A stretch of 64,000 nucleotides of DNA from Psilocybe azurescens. Lineage: Eukaryota > Basidiomycota > Agaricomycetes > Agaricales > Agrocybaceae. Within the stretch, counting starts at the first letter, position 1. Every line of letters begins with the position of its first letter. The stretch spans positions 245,431 through 309,430 of the forward strand of contig JAJIRX010000016.1 of NCBI GenBank assembly GCA_023853785.1, written 5' to 3'. A program made the translations under genes and the position numbers. The notes under the pieces are model-generated. The model saw only the letters and a program-made list of their open reading frames with translations. It did no database searches and was not told where the DNA came from. Below, in pieces: positions 23,699-35,648 of this stretch.

Positions 23699-23941
23699 CA
23701 GATGCCCCATCCTATCCCATTCTCATATCCTGTTGTACGAACACATCAATCTTTTTGCTGAATAATTATTAAGTGGCTTGTGATGGTTGAACTGAGGTTC
23801 AGGTCTCGATGGGGCGCAGGTCTGTAAATTAATCGTTCGACTTTTTAATTTTTTTCAATTTCAAATCTCTTCTCCACAAAGCTTAAACGCTGCGGCTAGA
23901 TAGCCTCAAAGACACCAGAAGCTCACAACAATCCATTAACG

Positions 23942-26482
23942 ATGACCACATGTCAAAAATGCAACCATAATTTTCTTCGACTCGAAGAGAATCGAGACTG
24001 TGCAAAATGTAGAGCCAGAGTACCTGGACTCTCAAGATCAGAGATAGCGGCTCTTAATGTAAGGAACAGTGCTGTATACTGTGCATGTTTCTGTCTAAAT
24101 TTGATAACATAGGAAAAGCCACAATGTGCTACTTGCGGTGTATATTCAAGCAGCATAAAGCATCCGCTGTGTGCAGTTTGCATTAAGTTTTACAGTGTGT
24201 CATTTCATGAACTGCCAGCTTTTGAACGTTATAATGACTTGAATAACTCTAGAGGCAGCACCGGATGTTCCTTCGTTTGTCTTAAGGTTGCGGGGAATGT
24301 CAGGTATCCTTTTGGTGACAGCATAGAAGACGATAATGCCGCAGGAGCGGCTATTACTACTGAACAGGAATCAGACATTACTGAACTCACATCTTCTATT
24401 TTTGCCCGTGCAAAGGTTCACCAATCGCAGGCTTCAAAGCCCCGGCTTCATAATAGTGTTCGCACTACTGGATCGACAAGCAACTCGTCAAGTTCTGGTT
24501 CAGACTTTAAATTTCAGAATCTCAACAAAGCCCAGAAGGTGTTAGCCGATCGTAAAAAGAAGGCGGAAGAAGGAAAGCTTACTGAGGTTGGAATAAGAAT
24601 TGCCGCTACACTTTGGATATTAGACAATTCTTCAAGCTCGAAGAAGAGTAAGACCCCTACTATGGTATTATTCAAACCCGCATATGACCTACTACACCCT
24701 AAAAATGCTAACTTAAACCTATTTCTGTAGGTCACCCCCCTCCAGCGTTGTTCAAGTTTTCGATCCAAATCGTGAAACAGGATCAGTTCTTGACGAAATT
24801 TTTGGATCTGTGAGAGACATTTTCCAGAAATTAAGTCCAGATGAGGTTTCACTCAGTTGGTAAGCTCCGTTATGAGTTTCTCTGCTTTCACAATTTTGCG
24901 ATATTGAAAACTCTTTACTAAGGTCCAATATAACATGCTATGCTCACGAGAATCAAACAAAGTATTCATCGTTGGAGCACATTGATCGCACAAAATCAAT
25001 ATCCTTCATTTTTAAGAATGAATTTGTTCTCAAGAGACTTGGGCCTACCCGCCAGCTAGAAGATCGATTTATCGAAATTCGGTTCATCTTCACAAAGGGT
25101 GAAAGGGTCTGTACTTTATCCCAATTTATTACTTACACTTTTATCAACGTACTAAAACTGATTGCCTTTTTTTGTAGAAACAGCGTATGGATGATGACGA
25201 CGAATTAGAGTCACGCCAACTCCAGTCCAGTGGACTGTCCCTCGCTTCAAAGAGGAAGCGACCATCATCCCAGACTTCCACCTCATATGAAAGTGCAGCA
25301 TTGTCTAGTCTAGCCAAATTGAAGTCATCAACTCCACGTCGTGAAGTCCTTAAAAGTGCTTTCAGACCACCAACACGGCCAATCATACCAAGGTCCAACT
25401 GGTCGCGAGACGTTGAGATGGTGATATGCAACTTTACCAGAACCAGTGCTCATTATATTCAAGAAGGACCAAATAGCGGCCAAGTTGCAATGGAAGCCTC
25501 AAAAAAGCGAGAGGTAATTGAAGTAGCTTGCCCATCTCTATCAGAGGAAGGAGGAGCTGGATTTGTTGGGAAAGGGTCAACAAAGCGGGGTATTTATGTA
25601 TGTCCTTGATCTTTCTTTGCTGGACTTTTCTCGTTTACTTCAGTATTTATTTTAGGCTAGGTTCGAAGGACAAGAATACGTGATAACTGTGCCAATCGAC
25701 CTTCAAATGAGTCACTCCGATGTCCAGGATATTCTCGAGGCTGAGTACAAACTCTTGTGCCAGTGTGATGCCTTCAAAAGCGCATTTGACGCACATGCAG
25801 GAAGCAAAGGGGTCATAAGTATACCAAGTGCGCAATACCTCTTCACTTCTATGACATTTAATAATCACACTTATCAACTTCGCAGAATTTTATTTCAATT
25901 TCAAAGGAGCAATACTGGGCCAGATCATACCATCCCCAACTTCAGGGAGTCGTCCACTTCCTTACCTCCATTTCTTGGCTACTCCTCTTCTACCATGTGG
26001 ACCTGTCGATGCACCTGTAAAAAATTTACTGGGAATGGATCCATTGGGAATGCGGACGACCATATTACACGTGCCATTCATGCATTTGCTCATTTTTCCG
26101 TCCTTTACTCTCAGGAAAATCTCCTTTTCTGTGACCTTCAAGGCAAGATACCTTCGTGATTCATACAAATGACAGAACTGACCTTGTATTTGTATTTAGG
26201 AGCCCTTGATACGAAGGGCCACATGTGCCTCATTGATCCCCAATCTCACACGTAAGTCGCATTTTGTTTCTACACTACCTGAAGGTCTGAAGTCTTCACA
26301 GCTCTCAACCCAATCCAACGCATTATTGGGACAGGGGTTCAACTGAGATAGCGAATTTTTTGAAGCAGCATCAGTCCCCATGTGCCACCAACTGGATTTG
26401 TGGTGCTTTGAATCTGGACAATTTGGTTTTCGAACCAAACGACGAGGCAATGAATTCGGAATCTCCACCAAAAAATGGCTAG
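23942..26482 (+). CDS. Alpha-kinase (MHCK/EF2K-type) with N-terminal Cys cluster
   Basis: The protein starts MTTCQKC and has four CxxC pairs within about 65 residues, likely a zinc-binding module. A Ser-rich linker follows, then a region with EFVLKRLGP and a basic segment (SKRKRPSS). The C-terminal alpha-kinase domain is recognised by FVGKGSTKRGIY, ARFEGQEYVI, PLLPCGPVDAPV, KFTGN, HAFAHFSVLYSQENLLFCDLQG and CLIDPQSHT; the last two are the catalytic and metal-binding segments. The end (ANFLKQHQSPCATNWICGAL) fits the family C-terminus. At least eight introns are present. A one-base loss in the A6 run 26,019-26,024 breaks the frame just before KFTGN. Alpha-kinases phosphorylate Ser/Thr in helical regions; substrates are unknown here. 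Confidence 0.8.
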
Positions 26483-26816
26483 CTGGCAGCCATTTGTCAA
26501 GAGTCATAAACAGCCCTGAGGCTTAATTCCGACCACTTAAAACTTCTTGTAAATTTGAATCGCGTGTAGACTGTAAAATTTGAAATTGAATGCACTTCTT
26601 CCATACAAAGCTTGCTACCTCAATCGCTCCAAGGATTAAGATCACAAATTTCCACAATGGCACAACACGAACATAGTTACATACATTAGCCACCGGAACT
26701 CTATGTCATTAAGCTTGACTTCGCCTTTACCCTTTCTGACCGTGTCCTAATTGGTGCCCAAAGTTTTACCCCCACTTTCCTGATAGCCCTTCATCATCAC
26801 CCATCTGGTATCTCCG

Positions 26817-27228
26817 TCAGCATTGCCGTAGATCTTCTGGAAGGAGTCGAGGGTGCTGGCTGTCTCCTCCGACATTGGGATCCTCATCGGTCAATTTCTC
26901 TTTTTCTGCGAAAAGGATTTTGGTGGTTATACCTCCCAATTCTTCTTGGGTTTCCTCACGCCGATGGAGGCAGCCGGTGCAAACGAAGTACTTGCAATAG
27001 GTGCAGCAGACAAAGCTTAACATAACACAAAATTAGGGTCCTTCACGCAACAGAAGAGGGGTCAGACAGCTTACGACCTGGGTTATCTCCACCTAAAGTA
27101 GACCGTCCGCCCTGAACATGTTGGATGAGCCAGACTTCGACCTGCACCTTGCCCACTATGAAATTGCTCACATTGGGGTCAATCCATCTGTTCAATGGTT
27201 TGAGAACAAGAGGCATCTCACGGTTCAC
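26817..27228 (-). CDS. Possible small zinc-ribbon protein (two exons)
   Basis: Two facing frames on the minus strand look protein-like. The first, 27,228-27,070, includes WIDPNVSNFIVGKVQVEVWL. The second, 27,005-26,817, includes VCCTYCKYFVCTGCLH, a CxxC-x5-CxxC zinc-ribbon-like pattern, then an acidic tail. A splice between them is likely, but no junction with clean phase was found. No family is recognised. Low confidence. Confidence 0.3.
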
Positions 27229-27229
27229 G

Positions 27230-28465
27230 ATGTGTGTATGTAAACTGAATTCAGAGAACGTTTAGTTCAATAAAATGAAGAGGTGTCATTGATGTACCTT
27301 TCTAAGCTTGAATTTGATAAATACTTGGGTCGTGTCTGTGCCGCAGTCAAATATCGACAGTGTCATTTCTCAGCTGTCTCGTAGAACTCATGTCTTCAGA
27401 GAGCGTGATTAGTTGAGGAGTAATGAGAGGACAGTGAAATTACCTGAGAGCAGTCATCTGGTCACACAGACGGATAGATAGCGAGTGTCATTTTGTTGCT
27501 GCTCAAGCCCGTGCCAAACGTTGAACCACAAAGCGAGTAAGCCCTGCTTCAGGTTGCAGATGCAAATGAGTCATACAAAATGGACAGCAGAAACATACAC
27601 ATACTAAAGCTGCCATCTCCTGTGTGATACCCTTCTAAAGGACCATCGCAGAAATCGTCAAGCTCTTGCGTTTATAGTAGGTTGTCGAGAGCCCTAGCTA
27701 CACATCGTGAATTGAATGTGAGGCGCAAGTAGGTGCATATGTCGTGATAAGAGAGGAGACAGCATAGCATAGTTGATATGAAACCAGGACGTGAGAGCAG
27801 TAAGACATGAGAGGAGGCGCCGAGACTCAGAGAACGCGAGAAGTCCTTTGTCTCGAAACGTGTCAGCCATCTCTACCGTGAGAACCGCCTTTGATTTATT
27901 ATATAGATTAGCTACATACCTAGATAATATCTGTGACCATCACATCAGGCATCGCGAGTCAGGACCCCAGCGTGCTAAAATTAGTTCGTCGAGCAAAAAG
28001 ATAGACCTGCTCCTGCTCGTCAACCGTATAGTGGCGTCATTATCATCAATCCAAAGAAACGCGGATGAAAAAGGCGGCACCAACAACGTCAAAGCGAATC
28101 AAACCCAAGACAGTCAACTAAAAACAGAGGCGTTTAACAATAAAATCGACGTGATATCAGGGAGGGTAATGAGATGAACCCCGCCTGAGAAGCTCCTCCA
28201 GCAGGCGTTAGCTCTCTGTATGAGGTTTTGGGTTTTTTAAGTGCGAAGGTCAGAGGGGCGGGGAATACGGAACACCTAGAGAATGGAAATAAAATGCAGT
28301 AAACTGTGAACAAAGCGCGAACGAGAGGTGGCAAGTCATAGGCGGAGAGGAAAGGAAAAACGAAGGTGAGTGGGAGGGATGTATTAAGAGGCCTACGAAT
28401 CGCAAATGCGAAGAATCAGGAAAGAACAACTAGAAAGGGAAAAAGTCCTCAATCGATAAGTGGTT
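27230..28465. other. No supported gene
   Basis: The region contains only short frames. The longest (27,791-28,177) has no motif. Confidence 0.35.
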
Positions 28466-28560
28466 CGGACATTTGATATTTGATGTATACGCTTGCAGCT
28501 GTGCGAGCGATGAGTCTGATGTCACCGAGCCGAAGGGTTCTTCCCACTTCGGCATGTCCA
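28466..28560. repeat. Dispersed repeat R3, copy 2
   Basis: Direct-orientation match to 7,894-7,990, ending in the block 'gggttcttcccacttcggcatg'. Confidence 0.55.
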
Positions 28561-28736
28561 AGGCACCAGTATTACAACAGTCGAAAAAAAATAAGATAAA
28601 TACATTAAAAATCCCTTATGGACATCTTTTTATATACGTAAAAGTACATCCAACCCTTAGAATAGAAGATCGTCGTTCCGCACTCCCAAAATCCATCCCG
28701 TCCCATCCCATCCCATCCCCTCAACAAAACCACGCG

Positions 28737-30708
28737 TCAGCTCACATAATCCCGCTTCCCTTCCTCTTTCACCCCAACGCCCTCAACACGCTCCATCAAC
28801 CGCCTCAACAACCGCCCCTGCACCTCCATCGCCGCCGCGAGCTCCTCAATCTGGCGACTCAGCTCCGTCTGGTTCTGCGCGAGCTTCATGTTCGACAGGT
28901 CCCGCCCCGTCGCTGTGGTTGTCCCCACGCCCACGCCCGTGCCCGTTGCAGGCGTTATGGGCAGCTGGGACGGGTACTGAGGATACTGATCGGAGGTCGG
29001 ATACTGCGGATACTGATGCTGCACCTGCTCGCGCAGCCGCCGCGCAGAGAACACCGGCGAGTACAGCGACACATTGTCGTTCGGATGATGCCCATACGGG
29101 TGTCCTCCCTGCCCCTGTTCTCCCTCACCGCCACCGCCACCACCCCCTCCGCACCCACCTCCGCCCCCCGCCCCATCGTCATCTTCTCCCACACGTGGCT
29201 GAACTCCCTGCCGAGCACAAAGCTCGGGAGCGTGATGAGCAGCAGCCCACATACGAGGATGGGGAGCGTGATGAGCCGCCCGAGGAAAGAGCGCGGTGTG
29301 ATTTCGCCGTAGCCGACTGTTGTGATCGCTAGTGGGGAGGGGAGGGTTAGTACGGTGCGGTACGGTGTGGGAGGGAAGGGAAAATGAAAGCGGAACGGGG
29401 GAGGGGGAACGGGGGAAGGGATTGGAAGGGATTGGAAGGGAGGAGGAAGGAGGAAGGACAGAGAGAGTCAGTACTCACTGACGAGAACAAACCACGCTGC
29501 CGCAGGGATAGACTGCAGATGGCGTAAACACAGAAACAGTTAGGGTCTTTCGCGTTTGTGATAAGCGATAAAGACCAGAGTAAGCAGCACGCACCGAAAA
29601 TTGCGTAGGATCTCCATCTGCGTTGATGAATGTTCCCAGCAGCTCGTCCCATGTCCCGCGCTCGGCAAAGTATCTAAATGTATGTGGGGATAGGATAGGA
29701 TAGGATGGACGACGTAGTGAGCATAAGAATGCGGCAAAGGAATACGAGAATGGGAAGACGTACAGCAATGTACTGAATACGGTAAGAATCATGAATACAA
29801 AAAGCCGATGGCCAGCAGAGCGTGCTGGGACCGGCGGACCGAGAGGTACATGACCTCCATCGTGCTATTATGTCATGTAAAGGACCTCGTTAGAGGAAGA
29901 TGGATGTAAGGTGATAGCTGTGCACGCACAGTAGGATCGTGTGGTTGTATCGGAAAGGACGGAAGACCCGTAATAGGCGGAACATGCGGAGGATGGAGAA
30001 ACGAAAGAATACAGACTGATGCCCGTTATGAGACTCATTGGACTCATTAGAGCGAGCGAAAGAAACTGACTGTGTCTTGTTGGAGTAGAAGTTCGATATA
30101 GTAGGGTAAGACAGAAAGGAGATCAATTACTCCGAAAAACGCTTCAACCGACCCATCAGCCAAATCAAGCGACATAACGAAAAGCAAGCAAGCAACGCAC
30201 AAAACTGCCATGAAAACAAGCTCTGCCACGTATTGCTCCACGCCACACATCTCGCGATATACTCGACGGTGAACAGCGCGACGATGCTCGTCTCGAGGCC
30301 GAACCACACGCGCGTGGAGATCGAGTGCACCGCAGGCACAGTCTCGAGCACGGTGATGAAGGCAGAAAAGACGATGAGGAAGATCGAGAACATGTGCACG
30401 ACGAACGCGGAGGACGAGGACGTGGGCTGCTCGAGCAGCCTGTAGAGGTTGCGCTTCCACAGCGGGTAGATTATGGCGCCCTCCTCCTCGTACGAGTGCG
30501 ACGGTGGGAAGGGCTCGTTGCCGCTGTTGACATTGCCATTGCCGCCATTCCCGGTGCTGCTGCTGGCGTTGAAGTGTGCGGGTGCGGACGCTGATGCGGA
30601 CGGCGGCGGGGAGGTGTGCTCCTCGGTGAAGAAGTGGACGGCGGATAGAGGAGGCGGCCTCCTTAGTCTGTTGAGCTCTATCGGCGACGACACCGTGGTA
30701 GTGGTCAT
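28737..30708 (-). CDS. Voltage-gated potassium channel (Kv type), seven exons
   Basis: Exons 30,708-30,202, 30,141-30,071, 30,015-29,930, 29,864-29,764, 29,673-29,595, 29,512-29,479 and 29,328-28,737. A Ser/Pro/Gly-rich cytosolic N-terminus precedes S1 (residues ~101-121) and S2 (~134-155). S3 is FFGVIDLLSVLPYYIEL. S4 is FSILRMFRLLRVFRPFRY with Arg every third position, the voltage sensor. S5 follows VMYLSVRRSQHALLAIGF. The pore has TITTVGYGE, the K+ selectivity filter, followed by S6 (LLLITLPSFVLGREF). The tail is Gly- and Tyr/Gln-rich and ends in a helical segment with LSRQIEELAAAMEVQGRLL. It would carry K+ across the plasma membrane in response to depolarisation. One base is missing in the A5 run 29,799-29,803, and another indel lies in the G-rich stretch near 29,170; both look like sequence errors in an otherwise intact gene. 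Confidence 0.88.
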
Positions 30709-30719
30709 CGAGCAAAGGT

Positions 30720-31095
30720 CAATTTCATGATTTCGTCAGCATGCTCTGCCTCGGCTGTGACGATCCGGTATTTCCCTTACTCTTTGATTATCTATCGTTT
30801 TATCTTATCTTCACATTTCGACTACATTCCATTCCGTCGACTGATACACGACTTCGTCCCTTTTTCTTCCCTTATCCATTATCCCTGAAACACTCCCTTA
30901 GATACCTTCTTCTTTCTCCTTAGCCACAAACCCTTTTACTTAGTTCTAGACCTCTTCCTTACAGTATAAATACAGGCTGTAGTAGATACCAATTTCCCCC
31001 AGTGAACAACTAGCTCTTATACCTGTCTATACCAAGGCTTAAGCTTCACTACATCTACCTCTATCCGTGTGTCAGAACGAAACTATCGCCGCTCT
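30720..31095. other. 5' flank of the K+ channel gene; no gene
   Basis: This is pyrimidine-rich on the plus strand (about 30,770-30,960) and therefore purine-rich upstream of the minus-strand channel gene. A TATAAATA lies at about 30,966 on the plus strand, but no gene downstream uses it. Confidence 0.4.
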
Positions 31096-31109
31096 CGCAG
31101 TCACGATAG

Positions 31110-32640
31110 TAACTTCTGTCACATCGGCATTTGGGCGCCGATTCCCACGACTGCTTTTTCGCTATTGGCCACCCGGGGTGTCGCTTGCAGGACACTGTCA
31201 CTGTCGCTGACTGTAGTTTATTCGCAGCCCAGGGACCGCCGATAATCTTAGCCTGTCATGGGCGATACTGAGTAGCCCATGGGACTAAACTCGGAAAAGA
31301 AGGTCGAAATTGTCGGTAAATTGGGTGGCAGATGACGTGCTACCTCAGTGGTAAACCTGTGACAATCCTTGAATGAGGGGGTGCACAACCCCTATATCGA
31401 GGATTTCACATCCTTATATAAGGGCTGGTCGCCAATCTACCTCAATGGATGTACGGACCGTACACTGCGATGAATGAAAACTAGACAAAGTGTAATGTTT
31501 CTTCTTTATTCTAGTTTCTGGCACGGAATTCTCCATGACGGGCGTCGCGTGCTGATCCGATTCAGCGGGATCACAATGCGAAGTTCGCACGAAGTGTGTA
31601 TGCCAGGTGTCCCCAAAACTCAACCTCTAACTGCAACGTCTTCCCTATACCCCTCGACGCAAATCTCACAGTAACTTCCTGAGAGACGACTTCCAGCAGG
31701 GGGCTCCCATGTCGATATCGATAATCTCTGGACGCAGTTGTTAGAGGTTCTTTTCAATTCCTTTCTCAGACAGAGACAGGTTGACTGGCTCTCCACTTCT
31801 TTGGATATGAAGTTACCCTCATGCCTGGTACGACTCTTCCCTCCCTCTCTTTCCTGCCTCAGTCCACCATGGTGCTTTTCTCTTTTGGTCAGTCTCTGTA
31901 TTATACAAACGCTACCGGTGCTCATCCGCTGCGTCGGATACGTCTTCTGTGTTGTATGCCTTGAACGCTGGGTGTTGAACTTCTGATGTTTATTTATCTT
32001 TCTCCTGCTTCCAGTAGATTATACTGCCCCATCCTCGTGAGAGTTGACATTCTATGTCGCTTCCCCCGCGATGTATGGCGTCAACCAGCCGAGGAACTTG
32101 CGTCGTGTGGTCGTTCTCTGCAGTTCGTTCACACGCAAAACAAACACTGTTCGTATCATCAACCTGATCAAGACGCGAAAACGTGCGATAACTTCATCAC
32201 TCTCCGTCATGTTCATTCCGCGGGGAGAGCATTTTCTCGTTCCCCCTCTTTGGCTGTACGTCGTTACGACGAGAGCTGAGGCCTCTTGGGCGGAAGTGTG
32301 TTCGGATAGTGTGGACCATATAGTTAGATGTTTCTGCCTCGTTCTCAGGATGATCACCTATTCCTGATGGAGAAGAGCCTGCACCTCTGGACCAGCTGTG
32401 CGACGTCGATGTTGATAAGGACACGCACCTCATTTCCGCGGGCATCCATTGGGCCACCCTTTCCTTTCTGAACCAAAGCATGCTAGGTGCGATAAATGTC
32501 TCAACGAGGCGAGCAAGCTGAGGCTTCTTTCGATCTGATACTCATGGCCTTTACACATGCATTCCACAGACCCTGCATTATGGTTCTGGGACATGTTTGG
32601 AGCTTTGGTAGCGGTGTATTCCTTGTTTTCTTTTGCTGCT
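31110..32640 (-). repeat. Dispersed repeat R1, copy C (inverted)
   Basis: Inverted homologue of 13,405-14,790 over nearly its whole length. It includes 'gatactgagtagcccatggg' (about 31,266), the AATAAAG complement (about 31,503), 'cttcatcactctcc' (about 32,190), 'gctaggtgcgataaatgtc' (about 32,483) and 'ggtgtattccttgttttc' (about 32,612). It extends beyond copy B at its outer end (31,070-31,200). The plus-strand frame 31,986-32,279 holds the FVHTQNK and FITLRH segments shared with copies A and B. Confidence 0.8.
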
Positions 32641-32716
32641 TTGTTCTACTTTCGCTTTGAAGTAGTTGTCTCTCTCCCAGTTTTTGGCACTGCCTTCCAT
32701 GGAATGGACGGTTAAT

Positions 32717-33086
32717 AAGCTGTTTAATGGCGTCCATGAATAATCGAATCGACTATCACTAAATGTCATCCTATCTTTCAGTACTCGACCCTGCCCATAC
32801 AGCCGTGCATTAAATGATAGCTTAATACACCTATCATGAGTTTCGTGAGTTCTATTCGCATCCAGGAACCGCTTCTAACATCAATAGCTTCCTACCGACT
32901 AAGCTGTTTAATAGTGTCTATGAATATTCGAATTGACTATCACTAAATAGGCAGTCCTCTCTTTCTGTGCTCGACTCTGTCAATAACGCCGTGCATAAAA
33001 TGAAAGCTTAATACGCCTTTCATGAGTTCCGTGAGTTCTATTCGCATAGAGGAACCGCTTCTAACCTCGGTAGCTCCCCACCGACT
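32717..33086. repeat. Tandem duplication, two ~185-bp units
   Basis: Unit 1 (32,717-32,900) and unit 2 (32,901-33,086) both begin AAGCTGTTTAAT and are about 80% identical. Each holds a 7-bp stem with a 10-nt loop, at 32,814-32,837 and 33,000-33,023. The central stem pair differs between units on both arms, so pairing is kept. Other conserved blocks are 'gagttctattcgcat' and 'aggaaccgcttctaac'. No frame runs through both units. Confidence 0.85.
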
Positions 33087-33313
33087 AACGCATAAAGTTT
33101 GTATATTAATCCATTATTTTCCTCAATAGCGCAAATGCATGCTAAGAACCCTTCTTCAATATTAGCTATAAAATCCCTGTACTCTGTGTCATCGAATTCA
33201 CAGCTCCTGTTATACCCAACTTGCCATGTCTAATAAGCCTCTTCAGATTCAAAGCGTCGTTTTTGACACAGTTCTTTCTGAACACAGCGACCTGACGGTA
33301 TACACGCCTAAAT

Positions 33314-33905
33314 GTGCGTATCTCTCTAAATAGCACCCGAGAGTCGTTGAACCAATTGACATTTCTGTTCTGCACAGTACCTGGAGATGACTGGGTGTAC
33401 TTCGGTCCTGTTGCCACCAGCAGCGTAGTCAGCGAGCGCGTACGTTTCCCCAGCCATTTGACCCTCCCCGAAGACCCCAAAATAACGATGGCCTTCCTTT
33501 TTGTGCATATTGTAGAGTGGTTTGATCGCCAAAGTATATGTCGCTGACGCTGTCGCCGACGTCGCACACTGGGAACTGGTCTTTTCTGACATATCCGGGG
33601 CGTTCTCTATCTGGCGCGGTATCCCAGATGATCCCAGATATGTCACCATAGGTGACGTCCTCGTCAACGGCATGGAGAAGCCCACAGCGGAGCAGGTCGC
33701 AGGCATCAAGGCTATCCACCGGGATCTCGTCGGGTCGCTACCGGCTCAGCGGAAAGTGTGGGAGAACCAAGCCCCACAGGTATCGATTTGGGACTTGGTC
33801 GCATTACCGTTGATTTTAGTCTCGACGGGAGCGTTTGTGGCATCGCCCGAGCAGGGCCCGGTGATTCATGCGATTAATTTCCATAGCTTTACAACCGCGG
33901 ATTAA
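33314..33905 (+). CDS. Vps62/DUF946-like protein, partial
   Basis: Two exons are joined by an intron at about 33,424-33,516: the first gives GDDWVYFGPVATSS, the second GLIAKVYVADAV onward to a stop at 33,903. The segment FSIWRGIPDDPRYVTIGDV resembles the repeated 'IWRPIPPPGYVALGDV' pattern of Vps62-related (DUF946) proteins, and KVWENQAPQVSIWDLV with GAFVASPEQ resembles the start of a second repeat. The N-terminus was not found; the region 33,110-33,310 may hold it. A minus-strand frame of similar length overlaps but has no motif. Function is not established for the family in fungi. Confidence 0.45.
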
Positions 33906-33909
33906 GCGT

Positions 33910-35645
33910 AGGTTGTGGTTGACTTTGTTATTGCATGAAGTCTCAAAATATACAACCATGTACAGTACTCGCAGTCCTTTGTAGTCAATTTACTACTTGG
34001 ATCTGCTCATAACACCGTGATTGGACATATTGACACGAGCCTCAGATATCAATATAGCAGATTCATTTTGAACGCTTGCACTAATTTACGAGATTTCTAA
34101 ACACTTATAAGGCGGCATGAAACTAATGGAGCATAGAAACTTACTGTAGCCCTCGAGGCTCCATTCGTAATTACCCTATTCTGGATGTATTCTGGACGTT
34201 TCAAGATCTTATAGATGCCAAAATAATGGCACAAAAACCTGCTCGAGGCTCCATTAATAGATCTGTCGAGCATGCTCCTCAGTCGAGACACATTGATCTT
34301 TAGAATCGACTCGCAGTCTACTCAGGGGAGTTTGAAGCTGTTTCGTATATAGTGGGAGCCAACTACGCTCATCATATCCACAGATTGAAGCTGGAAACTC
34401 ATTTATATGATACGCTAAATTTAAGCCGAACCCGAGTGTGCACTGTTTTTGCCACATTCTCCGATGTTCAGTTAGGCGATTTATCCGGGTAAAGACTATC
34501 AGTTACATGAAAGGGACGAATATCAAAGAACGGATCAATGAGCAAGCGAGAAAAATACCTCTGAGCATTAAGGGAAAGTAAAGCGAGCTGCCCCGATACA
34601 ATCAGCACGAAGGTTGATCGACGATCACGGGTGTTTTCCGTGAAAGGTCAAAGCGAGAGGGAGGTCACCATTCGTCATGGAAAGAAGTGGCATGCATGGG
34701 AGAGTAGCATTACAATCTCTTTTATTCTTTCGCATACAGTTCGGTTAGGCTGTAACAGCTCGTTGCTTCTTGTCAAAATGTCAGCTCCACATCATCTCTG
34801 GTCCATCAGATTTAACACTTCTTATTGTCGCCTCGCATCCATGCGTTTCTGGAGTTCCTCAATAATCAGAGGCGTTCCCAGCGTTACAGAGTCAGGCGTT
34901 AACCACTCAAAATCCTCATCCTAACTCCTTTCCATCGCATAAACCGTCATCAAACCTGATGATTTCGATCTCGCACAAACATCTGTATGTGAGTAGAATA
35001 ATCAGTGCGGCATGGAAATATACAACTTGGCACAGAGCATAAAGTCTCATTTGGGCAACCATTATGGAGATGCTCGCAATCTTACTCAGTGCTACCGGGA
35101 CAGCGTAATAGGGGAAAACATTATGCCAACTTCACTGGACTTGTGCATCATATCATTTGAAGCTCAATGTCAAAGCTTGCCATACCTGTGTCGAGTAAAA
35201 TTGAGTATCGGATACGATAACATTAGGAAGTATTTGAAGTCGAGTCATTGGCATGAGTTTATAAAGCTGGTTTTATAGAATGATAGCGAAATTAGACATT
35301 CGAGTTCCACCCAAGTGCACGCAAGTTGGAACCTCTCACGATGCTCGATGGAAAGAAGCTTTTAGTTATTCGCCTCTACTGCATCTTAGATAAGTTCTAA
35401 TGGTCCATAATTTTTCCATTTTTTACCCTGACTTCACTATGCTATATATATTTAATACTATTGGGCCGCAGGTCTTGACATTTCAGGCTTCAATGACAAT
35501 GATTGGATAAAATATGCATTGATCGATATCATTTAACGACGAATAACACAAGCAGTACTATCAGCCTGATATGTAATGGTACTTCACATCAGAATAAGCT
35601 CTACTAGGATCTCGTCGGGAGATTGCCCGAATGGCTCTTATCGCC
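33910..35645. other. No supported gene
   Basis: 'ctcgaggctccatt' occurs twice (about 34,152 and 34,243) in direct orientation. Frames at 34,631-34,924 and 35,012-35,278 lack motifs. Confidence 0.35.
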
Positions 35646-35648
35646 AAT

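Noticed and set aside
28919..29332. Plus-strand Pro/Arg/His-rich frame of 137 codons
   Set aside because: It is the antisense of the last exon of the K+ channel and has no motif of its own.
32990..33060. tRNA-like fold in the tandem duplication
   Set aside because: A T-arm-like 'gagttctattcgcat' is present, but no acceptor stem, anticodon arm or internal promoter boxes fit.
33326..33719. Minus-strand frames of 96-127 codons opposite the Vps62-like gene
   Set aside because: The plus strand has an in-phase intron and family-like motifs; the minus frames have neither.
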